64,000 bases of DNA, from the NCBI RefSeq assembly GCF_905115235.1, contig NC_051850.1, forward strand, positions 25,545,010-25,609,009, written 5' to 3'. A model generated the notes under the pieces. It saw nothing but the letters and a program-made list of their open reading frames with translations. It searched no databases and was not told the DNA's origin. Each line of letters starts with the position of its first letter. Position 1 is the first letter of the stretch. Shown here piece by piece: positions 44,950 through 58,184 of the stretch. Source of the DNA: Hermetia illucens. Lineage: Eukaryota > Arthropoda > Insecta > Diptera > Stratiomyidae. A program made the position numbers and the translations under genes.

Positions 44950-45449
44950 GGGGTTAGGTATGACTGACAGCCACCAGAAGAGCGCAATCATTGATACGGC
45001 CACAAACATACTTGGCCCCAGTCACAAAAAAGTCGGCACGGCCAATACCACGATGAATGTAAGCTAGTAACGGAACGGAAGAATGCAGCACACCGGGCAA
45101 CGCTACACTTTCAAAGAACGCGGGCATGAGTGAAGCAACTGCACATACGGAAAAGAAAGCCTGGGAGAACCAACAAATCTGGGAACTCGAAAATTGCAGG
45201 GAATAGCCGCGCAAGTTTTACTAACAAGTCAGCAGGATGAACCCCTATACACCTCGATGATCATCCTGCAGAAACAAATAGGGAAATCTGATTTCAAACA
45301 AAGTACGCATATTGGAGCGATGGGTTGAGTATTTTAATGAAATCACCAAGTATGGAAGAAACAATCTACCTGATTCATCGGATTACAACTCATACGTCGC
45401 CAGAAGCCGGTGCAATTACAGCCAGGCCATATAAAAGCAACAGTATCAC
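44950..45449 (+). mobile_element. LINE X, left part (interrupted by a Jockey element)
   Basis: Text resembles 19330-19900: GPSHKKVGTANTTMN-like, CKLVTERKNAAHRATLHFQ and ISLEETIYLIHRITTHTSPE. Its right part continues at 46602. Decayed. Confidence 0.6.
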
Positions 45450-46601
45450 TTTAGAGGCCGCACCCACAGTAGCATGTGCGTTAGATTTAGAAAAGGCCTT
45501 CGACTCCGTGTGGGTAAACGGACTTATATACAAATTAATAGATAATGAATTCCCAGTCCCGACAATTAGACTTGCGTTAAGTTTTTTCGAAGATAGGCAG
45601 TTTTATGTCAGCGTGGGAAATGAATTTTCCGATCTTTTGCCGGTAAGGTCGGGTGTACCGCAAGGATCCATTTCTGGGCCAACCTTCTATAACATCTTCA
45701 CGGCTGACGTTCCGATCCCCGATGATGGCGTTGACCTGATCCAATTCGCCGATGATACGCTTATCTTCGCTTCGAACCTCCACCCCAACAGGGCAGCCAA
45801 AGCGGTTGAGAACTACATTGTAGACCTCTGCAGGTACTACCGTAGTTGGGAAATCAAGATAAATGAGGGAAAAACGCAAATCTGCAGTTTTAGGAGAAAA
45901 TCTAGATACTTAGGTTCTAGAGACATCCACAGGAAAGCTAAACGCTTGAAAATTAGAATCGGGAACACCACAATGAGCGGATCTAGTTCGATCAAATACT
46001 TTTGAGTAACCCTGCATGAACTCCTCAAGTTCAAACCCCAACTTCAGCTCGCTATCAGCACGCGGCGCAGTCAGTGGCATCTACTCTCTTCTTTGCAAGA
46101 CAGTAGGTCTCAGCACCAAAACCAAACTGACACTGTATAAGGCTCTGATAAGACCCATTATTTGTTACGGAGCACCAACTTGGATCTCATGCTCCAATCA
46201 AGCCATGGCAAAATGCGAGTCATTCGAACGCCGAATCCTCAAACACTGCACAGGCTTGTCATACAACTGGAAAACTAAAAAGATAGGCAAAAACGCCGAA
46301 GTGTATAGGCGAGCCAAAGTCAAACCACTTCGAGAATACGTTCTCACAGTAATGGAAAGGTTCTTCGAAAGAACGGAGGACCAACTATGTACAATTGTCA
46401 AGATCCATGTATATAAAGAATAATATACTAAGTAAAGTAAATTACAAACAAGGTCGGGTTGGCCAAACAATGTAATAGTAACCCGTTTGATAGAGTTAAG
46501 ATCAATTAGCCATTATTTAAGCTAGCATTAAGTAACCATTGTCTAGTTGTAAGTCACTAGTTGAATAAATTGAATTGAATTGAATTGATTTAGAGGCCGC
46601 A
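45450..46601 (+). mobile_element. Jockey-clade LINE, 5'-truncated, with 13-bp target-site duplication
   Basis: TTTAGAGGCCGCA at 45450-45462 is repeated at 46589-46601. Between them: TVACALDLEKAFDSVW, LPVRSGVPQGSISGPTFYNI and VDLIQFADDTLIFASN (catalytic DD intact), then SWEIKINEGKTQICSFRR and SSIKYF. A frameshift near 46050 leads to KTKLTLYKALIRPIICYGAP and CESFERRILKHCTGLSYNW. The element ends in a TTGAA-type tandem tail (46561-46588). It has few disruptions, so is younger than its LINE X host. Confidence 0.83.
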
Positions 46602-46790
46602 TTCGGGCGAAGAATCCTTCGCAAAACCAATGTGTTTGAAGTTTCTTACCAAGGCAGGCCTAGACCAGATACTGGTTGTTGCGCCGTTGATGAAAGACAT
46701 CAGCTTAGCAGTGGAAGTTGGTATCTAGAAATTCGAAAAGATCATTGTAAAAAGTGGACGAGGAGGCAACACAAAGTAATCCGATGGTGA
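46602..46790 (+). mobile_element. LINE X, right part
   Basis: TTCGGGCGAAGAATCCTTCG continues the LINE X C-terminal AFERRILR text (compare 50945-50965). AAGGCAGGCCTAGACCAGAT at about 46650 matches the 3' UTR at 51220. Confidence 0.6.
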
Positions 46791-47239
46791 CCCCAATAGA
46801 GAAGACCACTGAAAAGAAACCCATCGGATAAGGAACCTGGAAAATGACAAAAGCGTCTCTAAGGAAAGAAAAGAGACTAGAAAAAGAAGAAAAAAGCCTC
46901 TAGAAAAGGGAGATAGCGTATATCACGGTTGGACAGAAGCAATGCTCACCCAGCTAACAGGGGATGTGATGAGGCTGTCTAATCTAATCTAACTCTTTCG
47001 AGAAATAAGGAATTCTCATTTTTGTAATGATTTGGTAGGATGAAAGATTAAATCCGAATTCAAGCTAAAACAAAAGACGAAGTTGAACGATCTGCTCCTA
47101 CATAGTTAAGAACTAAAGTCAAAAGCAAGTGTGGTTGTCGAAACGTTCTTATTGTTAAAAAGAAGTTCCAACTGTCATTGACATTAGCCAGCGAGGGCTC
47201 TGAAATACTACTCAAACAAAGGAGCAAGAAAATTGACTG
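46791..47239. other. Unassigned sequence
   Basis: No supported gene. Confidence 0.3.
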
Positions 47240-48850
47240 AAAGGCAAAATGCGCCTTTGCCTGATAACGATGACAGAAGATGAACTAAGAACAGAGCAGT
47301 CAAACGCAGAAGCACTGACATGGGCCTCGAAAGGAACACCATCTGATCCTCATCTTTTCTTGCGTGTTGCGTCCGCCACTCTTCGCAAGGTCAATATCGA
47401 CCGCTTGTATGACCCAGCTGCCGCTCAATAGTGGGAGAACTATCTTGCTGATCAGACTGCATTAACACTGAATAACCCACTTCAAATTAATGATGAGCAA
47501 TGGATTGCTATAAATAATGCTCTTTCCTCAGGTGTAACGCAGGTCGCCACCATAAGATCTGGCTGGCTGCGGAATCGTGGAAGTGGATCGATGAATGGAA
47601 GGTGTTGAAAGTTCTTTGACCGCTACGAGTGATGGCGAAATTCTGAAAAGTTCTTTTTGGGAATCCGTGTCCCTTTGCCAGAGAGTAGAAGAAGAAGATG
47701 ATCTCTTAAGTGTAAGAATTGGAAGAGTATCTGCGTGGTCTTTGCCGTTACAAACATATAGCTAAAATAATCCTGGAACACATCAAAGAACATCTCGAAA
47801 GCTTGATCGACAGACACTAGCCTGGTTGCCGCTGCAGATTCTTCAGCTGCTCCCACTGAACCTGCTCTTCATTGATTTCAAGAAGCTTTCCGATAGCGTG
47901 AACCGGGAGTGTATCTGGAAGACGCAGGAGGTGCATTCCGGAGCAACTAGTGGCTATCATCAGTGCGACATATCATGGCGCAAAATGTCACGTGCTGCAA
48001 TGAGGTAAAATCTTGGAAGATTCTGAGATTCAAGACGGGGTCCGTCAAGGTTGCATCCTGTCACTGATATTGTTTCTTCTTGTTAACGATGAGTTTCTTC
48101 ATGCTATCTCGTTCATAGAATGTAAAGGAATGGAATGGACGATGAAATTTTTCCCCAAACACCTCTACTTGTCCTTTGACCGGATCATGAAATTTGGATG
48201 AAATGCCCCGGATTTGGAAATTGAAGTAAGTAGAGTAGGACTTAAGATAAACATCTATAAAACCAAGGATTACTGCCTGACGGGTTATCGTACTCTTCCT
48301 ATGAGCAGAGCATTGGAGGCATTGATCAATTTTTATATCTAGAAAGCGTTATGTCTGCCGATGGTGGCACCGAACTAAATGTCGCTCGACACGTTAACAC
48401 CGCTAGATCCGCTTTCACTGCTTGGTCTAAAATTTAGAAATAAAATTATCTCAACACGAAGATCAAGTTAAGACTGTTCGGAACTAGTGTTCTTTCTGTG
48501 TTACTATATGGGAGTAGCGAATGTAAACATATACATTGTTACCCAAAAGTTCCAAGCTTTTATCAATACCTGTCTGCGTCGTATCATCGGCGTACGTTAA
48601 CCTGATCTTAAACGAAGAACATGGCCGACGCACAGGCCTGGTACTCGCATGCACTCTGATCGCAAGACGAAAGTGGCAGTGGATAGGTCACACATTAAGG
48701 AGGGGTGGTAATTGCATCGCAGTGGAATCCATTCTCCCAAAATGGCCGACGAGTGGGTCCTTAGGGCACTTGGCCCAAAACAGTAGAGAAAGAGTGCGCG
48801 CGTTCCGGGAAGTCGTGGGGGGAGTTGAGGGGCATTACGGGTAACCGCAA
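47240..48850 (+). mobile_element. LINE remnant, endonuclease/RT type, clade not assigned
   Basis: Text: VNIDRLYDPAAAQ and QINDEQWIAINNALSSGVTQ (linker), LLFIDFKKLSDSVNRECIWK, IQDGVRQGCILSLILFLLV (RT, 47860-48090), then a decayed palm without YADD. SADGGTELNVARHVNTARSA follows, then RRKWQWIGHTLRRGGNCIAV at about 48665-48720. Same group as the endonuclease at 13420-13790. Many breaks. Confidence 0.65.
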
Positions 48851-48899
48851 ACGATGGACCGTAGGTGCGTTTCACTCACCATACCCGACCAAGAGGTAA

Positions 48900-49490
48900 A
48901 TGGCAACCATATACATATATCCATTCCTGAGGGAGAACTAACAGAGATTACGAGAATACTAGACGTGTATAAAGCCTGCTTATTCAAAATAGTTTTTCTA
49001 GGGATATGGAAGAGGGACAACTCTTCCTGGTTAGTTAAGGCAAAGGTGATTTTCTCTTCTGCGAGTTGGATATAGACAGCAAGTGGGCAAATGCTAAGTC
49101 GTGACAGTCAAAAGCTGTTCAAAATGTTGGTGGGCTCTAAAACAATCAATATGGTTTCAAATCAAGAAAATCCACTTGGAAAGCAATCGAAAATGCAATA
49201 GCAAGCTTATGAAAATTCGACGCGGAAACCACTTCATAAGGAGAACAATTCTACTTGTAACGCTCGATATCCGTAATTCATTCAACATCCTTAGGTGGAT
49301 TGGTATCATAGAGGTGCTAAAACAAACTTTTGAAGTGCAAGTAAATTTTCCCAAAGAGATTTGCAGAGTTATCAGAATGATGATGAGCTTACATATGAGC
49401 AAGTGATGGCATGCGAGAAGAGGCAGAAAATGAGACATCTCAGAAAAAGCAAACAAACAGCAGAGGGATATAGTCAACGCAACTCACTCC
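48900..49490 (+). mobile_element. R1-clade LINE RT fragment
   Basis: ILLVTLDIRNSFNILRWIGI (49246-49310) matches the R1-clade V-V-T-L-D-V-R-N-A-F-N motif. Surrounding text is weak; the fragment limits are approximate. Confidence 0.45.
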
Positions 49491-50099
49491 TAAAAACGAG
49501 TTGAAATATATTTCGGTAAAATGTTAAAATCTATGAACATTTTTATCTGTCGGACATAAATAGATATTTTCTAAGCAGAACTACCAAACCGTATTTTTAG
49601 TGATACGGAAATCAAAAATTGAATTAAAGTCATCAATGTTGTTGAAATCTCCAATAAACCCAGAAAGGCAGTGAGCGTTTCTTATTCAAACCTTGTTCAG
49701 CAGTTACAACCAATGTTGAAAAAGTGCATAGATACAGATGATAGGACCAAGGAAAAGATTGCAATTAAGGATGAAGTTTTCCAATGGAAAGGATCGAAGG
49801 GTACAAGAGGTGAGCATTGGGTTGATCAATAGTAGTGTATATATATTGGACAGTTGAAAAGGCCATCAAATTTTGGGTGCACAAAAAGGAAGGGGAAGCA
49901 GCAATCAAGAACAAGAAAATAGACACACTAAATCCATTATCATGAAAAACATATAGTAGAATAATGTTATCAAATAAACGGCAGCGATCTACAGGTGATA
50001 AACGGGGTAAATGAAATGAATAAGCTGGATGCATACGAAATTTTGTGCTCAGCAAACAACCCATGGACATTAGTATTAATTACAGCACTTAAAATTTGC

Positions 50100-51290
50100 T
50101 AAGCATATTAAAACCTTTAATAAAAGAAAATATCTATTCACCCTTCTCTCTGCGGCAAGCAATGGGAAAAACTGTTGGAGAATCGACATAAGTTGCACCA
50201 TCTTTTCATCGACTTTAAAGCCGCCTATGATAGCATAGCCAGGGTAAAACACAGCCATGAGAGAATTCCCGAGATATCCCGACGAACTTGATAAGACTGA
50301 CTAGGCTGACCCTGATCAACATGCGAGGTTAGATAAAAGCATTCGGATCACTCTCGAGACGATTCAACATTAACAATGGCCAAGGGGATTGTCTATCATG
50401 CGTCCTTTTTATCCTGGCCCTGGAGAAAATGATTCGCAATGAAGATGTAAATGCGAAAGGCGCCATCTTCTTGAAGTCCACCCAACTACTGGCCTACGCT
50501 GACGATATTAACATCATAGGAAGAACAACTCGAGATTACAGTCTGCCTTCATCCAGATCGAGCACACGGCGCGAAATCTTGAGCTGTACATTAACGAAGG
50601 CAAGACGAAGTACATGATGGTAACGTCAACACCAAAACGCAAAGAACAAACAACATCGAATCGCAGTGGTCGGACGAGAACAATAAAGACAGGAGACTAA
50701 AATTTTGAGACCGTTGAAAATTTCTCCTATATATTGTCGAAAATCACAATCGATAACAGTTAAGACGATGAAAACCGCGCACGATTGTTAGCTGCCAACA
50801 GAGCCTATTTCAGCTTAGAAAAACTCGAAACGTCTCACCGTAAGGTCAAAGTTCTTATCGTACCAGACTATGATCTTGTCAGTCTTCATATATTCCTCGG
50901 AGACTTGGGTTCTTAACAAAAAGAACTGCGAACTCTTGGCCGCGTTCGAGAGAAGAATCCTCTGAAGAATTTTTGGCCCCCTACATGATATAACGATGAA
51001 TTCTATGAGTGGGATCAGGACCGTCTCAACAGATTCCGTTGGGCAGGTTACTTAATCCGTATCGATGAGGACAATCCAGTACTGAAAGTCTATAAAGGCA
51101 ATATCTATGGTAGAAAAAGAAGACAATGCAGACCCTGCCTAAGATGGAGCGATGGCGTACATCAGGACGCCAAACCATTTTAGGGATATCGAATTGGTTT
51201 ACCTCCGCCCAAAACCGGGGTTCCTTATTAAGGCAGGCCTAGACTGGATACCGCTTGTTGCGTCGTTGGTGATAGACGTTGGAAGTTGAA
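50100..51290 (+). mobile_element. LINE X remnant (RT and C-terminal part)
   Basis: HHLFIDFKAAYDSIARVK (50195-50245), NNGQGDCLSCVLFILALEK-like text, QLLAYADDINIIGRTTRD (50484-50540, YADD intact), LYINEGKTKYMMV (frame change), NCELLAAFERRILR (50930-50965) and DRLNRFRWAGYLIRIDEDNP (51025-51075). The 3' UTR has AAGGCAGGCCTAGACTGGAT. Frames change repeatedly. Confidence 0.7.
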
Positions 51291-52689
51291 ATGTGCAAAT
51301 AGGCAGAAATATTCCGGAGTTTTGTGGGCATTTTAGAGAACGTCGAATATGAAGTTATCCAGTGAGAATGAGAAGCCGCTAATTGCAAACAATCAGGCGG
51401 AAAGTAATCCTCCAGACAGAATACACTTCTACAGGACTTTCTCGTTCCCTAGGAGACCAGATGACAACTCCGTTTGGCTATCAATCGGATTCTACAGAAT
51501 TATCTATCGGGTATGTGTGGGCACATCTTAAATATCCATACACACATCTACGTATTTTCGTACCATGCTCGATTACAACATTAGTAAAATATTGAAAACA
51601 AAAGTTCGGACCGACAAAGTTTTCATGCACAGGTTCGAGTGAAAAGGGGCAAGTTAACAAAAATTTAGGAACTAAACAATACGAAAAGAGCGAAGAATAC
51701 GGGCTCCACATATAACGTCGAACGTCACCAATTTTAACATCTAAACCTTATTTATATTTGGTTTCACTGCAGCTGGTCAAAAATTCTTACTCTAATGAAT
51801 TCAGATGTTTTCAAACATCATGTATGGCAATTTTATTTTCGTATTGAAAAGCACAATCCCACAGATACCCAGATTTATTTATGCCTTTTAAATGTCATAC
51901 TATCTTTTATGTTAATCGCTAACAGGTATCCCACGGAATCGTCTTCATTATCCATCTACTATCGGAAATAGTCGTAAAGGAGTAGCTAAGATTTGAAACT
52001 ATTGAAAAGTTGATCAAGTTTTCTGCTTCGGTTCTTCTCCGATTATTGCTCCATTTGAAAGTAAACAGATTTTTTTATAACCAGAAATGTCTGGTGTATT
52101 CCATCTGTTTATAACAAATACTCCAGAAATTTTTTAGAAATGTTTTGTGGAACAGAGATAATGGTAAAGCTTAAGCAAAAACATTATGACTGGATATCTA
52201 TCATGCGTAGAGTATCTTTTGTGTTATATAACATTATAACGAATTCGTACTTTTCACTTTGATCAATGCAACTTCAATCGGCTCCATTGCTGCATATGAA
52301 GATTCGAAATAGAGCGAATTAAAATATGTTCAATCAAGATAGTTTTATATTTCGGCATATAAATAAAATATTAAATGTTTGATAATGACAGTCGATGAAA
52401 GTCTAGAAAATTTCGTCGGCTTTTCTGAACTGGTTGACGTAATAGCAGGCAAACGTGTGTCAGCCGAACATTCAAATTACCTATGGTCATTCAGGCGGGC
52501 AAAGCTTTCCCAAAAACTAATAAAAGGGGGAAAGTTAAAAGAACACAGCTTCACTAAAATATCTTGCAGAGGTGCGTTTGAACGCCTCAAAATTTAGCCA
52601 AGTTCCCACCCTGCCCCGTCTTTTATCGATTGCTAAACATAAGATGCCATTCCAAAGCTAAGATCGCTTAATTATAAATTTATAAATGT
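51291..52689. other. Unassigned AT-rich sequence
   Basis: No supported gene. A 72-residue open frame at 52379-52597 has no recognised motif. Confidence 0.3.
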
Positions 52690-52693
52690 TAAA

Positions 52694-53401
52694 AGAAAAC
52701 AAGTCGGGAAACCGCAAGCTGGGCGCTTCAGGTATGAAAGGTTTTGTTTGCTTCTCCTGTGAGTATATTTGAGTGTAGAACTATCCTATTTGTACGTAGT
52801 CCGTTAAGAATATGCATTTATTATGTCAGGTTTAGTACTTCGAGTTGTAAATTTACACGGTAAAGGCAACTTTGAGCTACTGTAACTTTGTTACTAATGG
52901 TATGATTTTGATCATTGGAGATAATATGCTTCATATTATATTTTATAGTACTACCAACTTTTATAACTCTGAGATAAACTTAAGGGGGGTTTTACTCAAT
53001 TTCCCCAAAAATATGGTAATATACTATTATTAAGTTAATTTGAACAGCTATCGATATGGAGAGTATTTTGAGGCCTGGGCACCGTACAGAAGCAGCTTCA
53101 TGATTTTTTCCAGATTTTTCGGGTGTGTAGTTTCTGAGAATGGCTGCGTTAAAGAAATCATCACTTTGCACCCCTCCCACTCCCCGCCTTTTTAACGAAT
53201 CTCAAAACTAAGACCGGCTTCGAAAAGTACTAATCGAGACCTCCCTTCTACATGTATGTGGACCCCCCTAAATCTCAACGTAGGAGGATGTCACTCACTG
53301 CATGTCTGAGTGTCCACAGGTCCCACCTTCTCACCAAATTTCGTGTCAATCGGTATAGCAGTTTCTGAGAAAAGTGCCTGTGACAGACAGACAGGCAGAC
53401 A
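52694..53401 (+). repeat. Repeat R, 5' part of split copy
   Basis: It begins AAACAAGTCGGGAAACCGCA, CGCTTCAGGTATGAAAGG, and ends in CTGTGACAGACAGACAGGCA (to 53401), where the LINE is inserted. Over 90% similar by eye to the reverse complement of 58185-58942. Non-coding. Confidence 0.8.
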
Positions 53402-55716
53402 TTCTCCACTAGAAGACCCAATTATTGCTGGAATAGTGAACTTGCCAGTATTCGATCGATTTGCTACAGAGCCAGACGAACGGCTCAGAAGGCAATAGGT
53501 AGGATCGATCAAGGGCAAAAGGAGCATGCCTATAGGGAAGCCCGCAAGAACCTCAAGCTCGCCATCCAGCGGAGTAAGAGAGAATGTTTCAAGAAGCTCT
53601 GTTTGGAAGCGGACATAAATCCGTGGGGTAGCGCCTATAAAATCGTGACAGAGCGATTCAGAGGCCGATCATCTTCACAGATCACGTGCCCTATGCTCTT
53701 GTTGAAAATAATCCAGGGGTTATTTCCCCAGCAAGAGCGAGGTACTAACACTTTCCAGCGCCCCCTGAACGTGACGCCGATTCCACCAGTCATCAGGGAT
53801 GAGCTGCTGGAGATCTGCAGTCGAATAGGCGACATCAAAGCCCTGGATCTGGACGGCATACCAAATAAGGCGCTCAAACTTGCCGTCAAATGTAGACCGA
53901 ATATGTTTGCGGAGCTGTTCGAAACGTGCATATTCGAGGGTATCTTTCCAGTGACGCGGAAGCAGCAGAAGCTGGTGTTGCTGCCTAAGGCTAGCAAACC
54001 GCCAGGGAAACCGTCCTCATATAGACCCATGTGTCTTCTAGACACTATGGGGAAAACGTTGGAGCGGGTTATTTATAGTAGACTACTTCCAGTCGCCGAG
54101 AGCCAAGGCGGCCTTTCAGATAGGCAGTATGGGTTCCGCAAAGCTAGATCAACCATTGATGCTATTAAAATGGTTACTGGCTTGGCCGAAAATGCATTTC
54201 ACGGAAGGGGTTGTACCAGCAAATATTGTGTGGTGGTCACCCTGGATGTGAGGAATGCATTCAACTCGGCCAATTGGAACCTTATACGAAAGTGTCTGGC
54301 GACGATCGGTGTTCTCACCTACCTCGCCGCTATTATAGATAGCTATTTGCATGAGCGAACATTGTGGTATAATACCGATGATGGACCCAAGGAGTACGTT
54401 GTCTCCGCGGGTGTCCCACAGGGCTCTGTACTGGACCCACTACTGTGGAACATCATGAACAATGATGTGCTTAATCTTCTAGTTCCGGAGAAGGCCACGG
54501 TGGTGGATTACGCTGATGACATAGCACTGGTTGTGGTCGCAAAGCATCTCGAGGATGCTGAGTTGTACTCAAGCGAAGCAATCAGTGTTGTTAAGGCTTG
54601 CCTGGAAAGTGCTGGACTGGCACTCGCTGAGGAAAAGACGGAAGCAGTCCTTATCACTAAGCGCCGCAAAAGAAATTACGCCTGCGTTGGAATCGGGAAT
54701 CGTATCATCACTTCCAAGCCTGCCATCAAATACTTATAGACGAAAAACTCAATTTTAAGCAGCACATAGAGCATACTTGTAAAAATGCATCCACCACGAG
54801 TATGGCTCTGGCAAGGATGATGCCGAACCTAGGAGGACCGCGGCATACTTGCAGGCTGCTCATAGCCAGGGTGGTGAGTTCTATCACGCTGTGTGCAGTC
54901 CCAGTTTGGGGAAACGCGCTGCAGGTTTTAGGCAATGCATATAAACTGAGTACGGTTTACAGAAGAACAGCCTTAAGGGTGTGTTCTGCATTCAGGACCG
55001 TCTCAGACGATGCAGTGTTCGTCATCTCGGGAATGATGCCGATTGACATCCTGGCAACCGAAATGATGAACATTTATAACACCAGGTCCATCTCTTCCTT
55101 ATCGCAGGTGAAAAAAGCCGAAAGCGAGAGATCCATAAGCAGATGGCAACAGCAATGGGACCAGTCAGAAAAGGGTCGTTGGACTTACAGGTTGATCCCT
55201 TCCATCCCTTCCATCAGTTATAATCTCACGCAGTTTCTCACCGGCCATGGAGGATACCGTCAATACCTGTACAGGATTAAATTGGACACATCGCCTAATT
55301 GTCCAAACTGCGACGGGGTCCCAGAGGACCCAGGGCACGTATTCTTCCAATGTCCTAGGTTCGTGGAAGAAAGAAGGAACCTAGAGGAAACTCTAGGTGA
55401 AGTGCTATCACCGGATAATTTTGTCCGGAGAATGGTAGCTTGCCAGGAAGATTGGGATGCAATCAATTTCATGATCGCAGTAATCCAGGAGAAACTGCGA
55501 AAAGCATTAGAAGTAAGGAAGGTGCGGTTACGAACCCCTCGGGAAGACGGAAGGAGAGCTAGCTAAAGTAAGCTAACTCCGCCCCATGATGTAATACCCA
55601 AAGGTGGTTCCACGGGGTAGGGGGGAGTTGGGGGTGGTTTTAGTGGATAAAAATCCCACACTCTGGCGTGCCCAGGCCAGAGTCTTTTGAAGATTTCCAC
55701 CTCCTTAAAAAAAAAA
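53402..55716 (+). mobile_element. R1-clade LINE, 5'-truncated, inserted in the GACA tract
   Basis: One frame is open from 53402 to 54739: linker RRPNYCWNSELASIRSICYR, RT KALDLDGIPNKALKLAV, SYRPMCLLDTMGKTLERVIY, GFRKARSTIDAIKMVTGLAE, VVVTLDVRNAFNSANW, SAGVPQGSVLDPLLWNI and VVDYADDIALVVVAK. A small deletion after SKPAIKYL shifts frame. A second frame open from 54736 to 55566 carries ALARMMPNLGGPRHTCRLLI and the CPNCDGVPEDPGHVFFQC zinc knuckle. A 3' UTR and A-run (55707-55716) end at GGACAGACAGACAG. With one visible disruption it is the youngest LINE in the window. It lacks ORF1 and endonuclease, so cannot move by itself. Confidence 0.88.
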
Positions 55717-55780
55717 GGACAGACAGACAGACATTGAACCGATTTTAATAAGGTTTTGTTTTACAAACAAAACCTTAAAA
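55717..55780 (+). repeat. Repeat R, 3' part of split copy
   Basis: GACA tract, CATTGAACCGATTTTAATAA, then the hairpin AAGGTTTTGTTT-TAC-AAACAAAACCTT (55750-55776). Confidence 0.8.
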
Positions 55781-56124
55781 AGGAAACTAAAAATAAATAA
55801 AGATAAGCATATAGAAAGGCGAATATAAATTAATAATTATAACTACAAAATAAAATAAACACAAAAAGGAACGCCGAAGCTAATCCGAGGAAAAATCATG
55901 CAAAAAAAGGCACAATTTTGTGAATTCGTTTAATGACACATAGCATTCGAAGAATTGTGTAAAATTTTCATGAAAAAATACGACAAAATAAGGCAATGGC
56001 AGCAATTATGCGGAAGTATCTCAAAAAAATAAAACATCTGAAATCAAGCCGACCAAATTTCTTTCATTAAATGATCGCGTTTCCCAAGTAAGGCTGGAAG
56101 GGTTCTCGAAATTTCCATTTCCAT
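55781..56124. other. Spacer between the two inverted repeat R composites
   Basis: AT-rich, non-coding; no recognised feature. Confidence 0.4.
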
Positions 56125-56223
56125 TTTTAAGGTTTTGTTTGTAAAACAAAACCTTATTAAAATCGGTTCAATGTCTGTCTGTCTGTCTGTCCGTCCGTCT
56201 GTCTGTCTGTGTATCTGTCTGTC
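56125..56223 (-). repeat. Repeat R, 3' part of inverted split copy
   Basis: Hairpin arms 56129-56140 and 56144-56155, then TTATTAAAATCGGTTCAATG and the CTGT/CCGT tract (56172-56223), the reverse complement of a GACA tract. Confidence 0.8.
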
Positions 56224-58184
56224 TTTTTTTTTCATCCTTGGAAGGTGGAAAGGTTCAAAACATACTACTGGCTCCTGCCATACAGTTATGTGAGACTTCT
56301 ACTCACTACAACCACCTCCTTCTTCTTCCACTCTCCACAAGGGACTGCTATAAGCATTGCATCGTGGGGCTGGGTCAGTTCTTAACTGCGGCGCATTATT
56401 GTTCGCTCCCTTTCTTGCTTTCTTTGCAGTTCTTCATGCTTTAGCAGTTGATGAATCATTTTCGGCTCAATTACCACTTGATTCCAAGCCTCCGTTGATC
56501 CCAACATAAACTCCGCTATATTTCCAGGTGTTAAGCGCCTGTCTGCGATCGCCTCTAGCCTAGTTCGGTGTGCTGTAAACCTTGGGCACTCAAATACAAC
56601 ATGCTCCGCATTCTCAGCCACGTTACTACATCTTGGGTACCATGGTGACTCGTCGTGTCCAAATCGATAAAGAAAAGCCCCATAACCTCCATGTCCACTT
56701 AAAAACTGTGTTAGCTCGTAGCTTAGTTCCCCGTGATTCCTTTTCATTCATCTTCGAATGTGTGGAATGATACGGTAGGTCTAACGGTCAGTTTGTGCCT
56801 CGTTCCATCTCTTTTGCCACTTTGCGATGGATTCCCGCCATGCTAGTTGCCGTCGAAGTACAATAGACTCCCCGATTGCGCACATTTTGTCGTAGAGACG
56901 CCGACCTTCATCCGCCAAGATGTCTATGGGGATTGTCTCTGCCAGTACATGTGCTGCTTCTCCTGATGTCGTTCGATAAGCACTGCATACCCGGAGTGCA
57001 CTTAATCGATACGCCATTCCTAGTTTTCCGCAGTTTGATTTGTTTTCCAGAGCTGCGTAGAGTAGCACGGAACTAACTACCCTTGAAATAAGACGACATC
57101 GACTTTGTCTTGGTCCACCAATGTTCGGTAGTATCCTCGAGATCGTTACAGCGATGGAAGATGCTTTAGTTGCAGCTCACTCAATGTGTTTTTTTAAATA
57201 GGGTCTTTTGTCAATCATTACTCCCAAATATTTAAGCGACTCTTGGGAGTAAATTGTTTTTTCACCAACTTTAATTTTCACGGTCGTGTCTTTCCTTCTT
57301 TTGCTGATTAGCACTAGTTCCATTTTATGTTCAGCAAGTGATAGACCGGTCTTTTTTTACCAAGAATTGATTTCCCATATCGCTTCATTTGCATAGATTT
57401 CGATCTCGTCTAAGCGTTTTGCAACTATTGTTACCCCGATATCGTCCGCAAAGCCAATAGTTGTCACGCCGTTAGGAAGGCGTAGCGTCAGCACTCCATT
57501 GTACATAATTAACCACAGTAAAGGACCTAAGGCAGACCCTTGTGGTACGCCGCACGTCATTAGGAATAATTTCTCTTCATCGTCCGAGTCGCAATATAAT
57601 CTTCTTCCAAGAAGAAATGCAACAACGATGCGTACAATGTACTTTGGAGCCTGTAGTTTGGTTAGAGCCTCTACGATTTTCATTCACTTTGCAGTGTTGA
57701 ATGCATTTTTTACATCGAGTGTCACCACTGCGCAGCATTTGTCATCTTGTATTGCAACGCGAGCCAGGCCAGTCACCATGTTGATTGCATCGATGGTTGA
57801 TCTCCCCTTACGAAACCCGAATTGCTTATCGGATAGGCCTCCTTCCTTTTCCGCAACAGCGAGCAGCCTGTTGTATAATACTCGTTCAAATAGTTTACCA
57901 ATGGAATTGACCAAACATATCGGTCGATATGAGGAGGGGTCTTCCAATGGTTTACCTGGCTTCGGAATAAGTATTAACTTTTGCAGCTTCCAGTTCTCGG
58001 GGAATTCTCCTTCTCTAAGACACGCCGTAAAAACTTTGGCAAACACACCTGGTGCTGACCTGGCTGCCACTTTCAGGGCGATATTTGGGATTCCATCTGG
58101 TCCTGGGGTCTTATTTTCAGCGAACTTCCTTGCTGCATCAAAAATTTCCTCTTCTACCACTTCAGGAATTTCGTCGGGGTTTAC
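56224..58184 (-). mobile_element. R1-clade LINE, 5'-truncated, in the GACA tract of the inverted copy
   Basis: Minus strand from 58184: VNPDEIPEVVEEEIFDAARK, NKTPGPDGIPNIALKVAARS, SYRPICLVNSIGKLFERVLY, GFRKGRSTIDAINMVTGLAR and CCAVVTLDVKNAFNTAK. One TGA in place of the usual Trp codon follows (57684-57686), then CGVPQGSALGPLLWLIMYNG and TIGFADDIGVTIVAKRL (DD intact). Further on: ESLKYLGVMIDKRPYLKKHI, ISRILPNIGGPRQS, and a C terminus YPRCSNVAENAEHVVFECPR. An A-run (56224-56232, as T on plus) adjoins the GACA tract. A few stops and shifts. A different R1 lineage from 53402-55716. The plus-strand 269-residue frame here is a shadow. Confidence 0.85.

Noticed and set aside
55750-55776. Helitron 3' end at the repeat R hairpin
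   Set aside because: No CTRR after the hairpin and no TC start.
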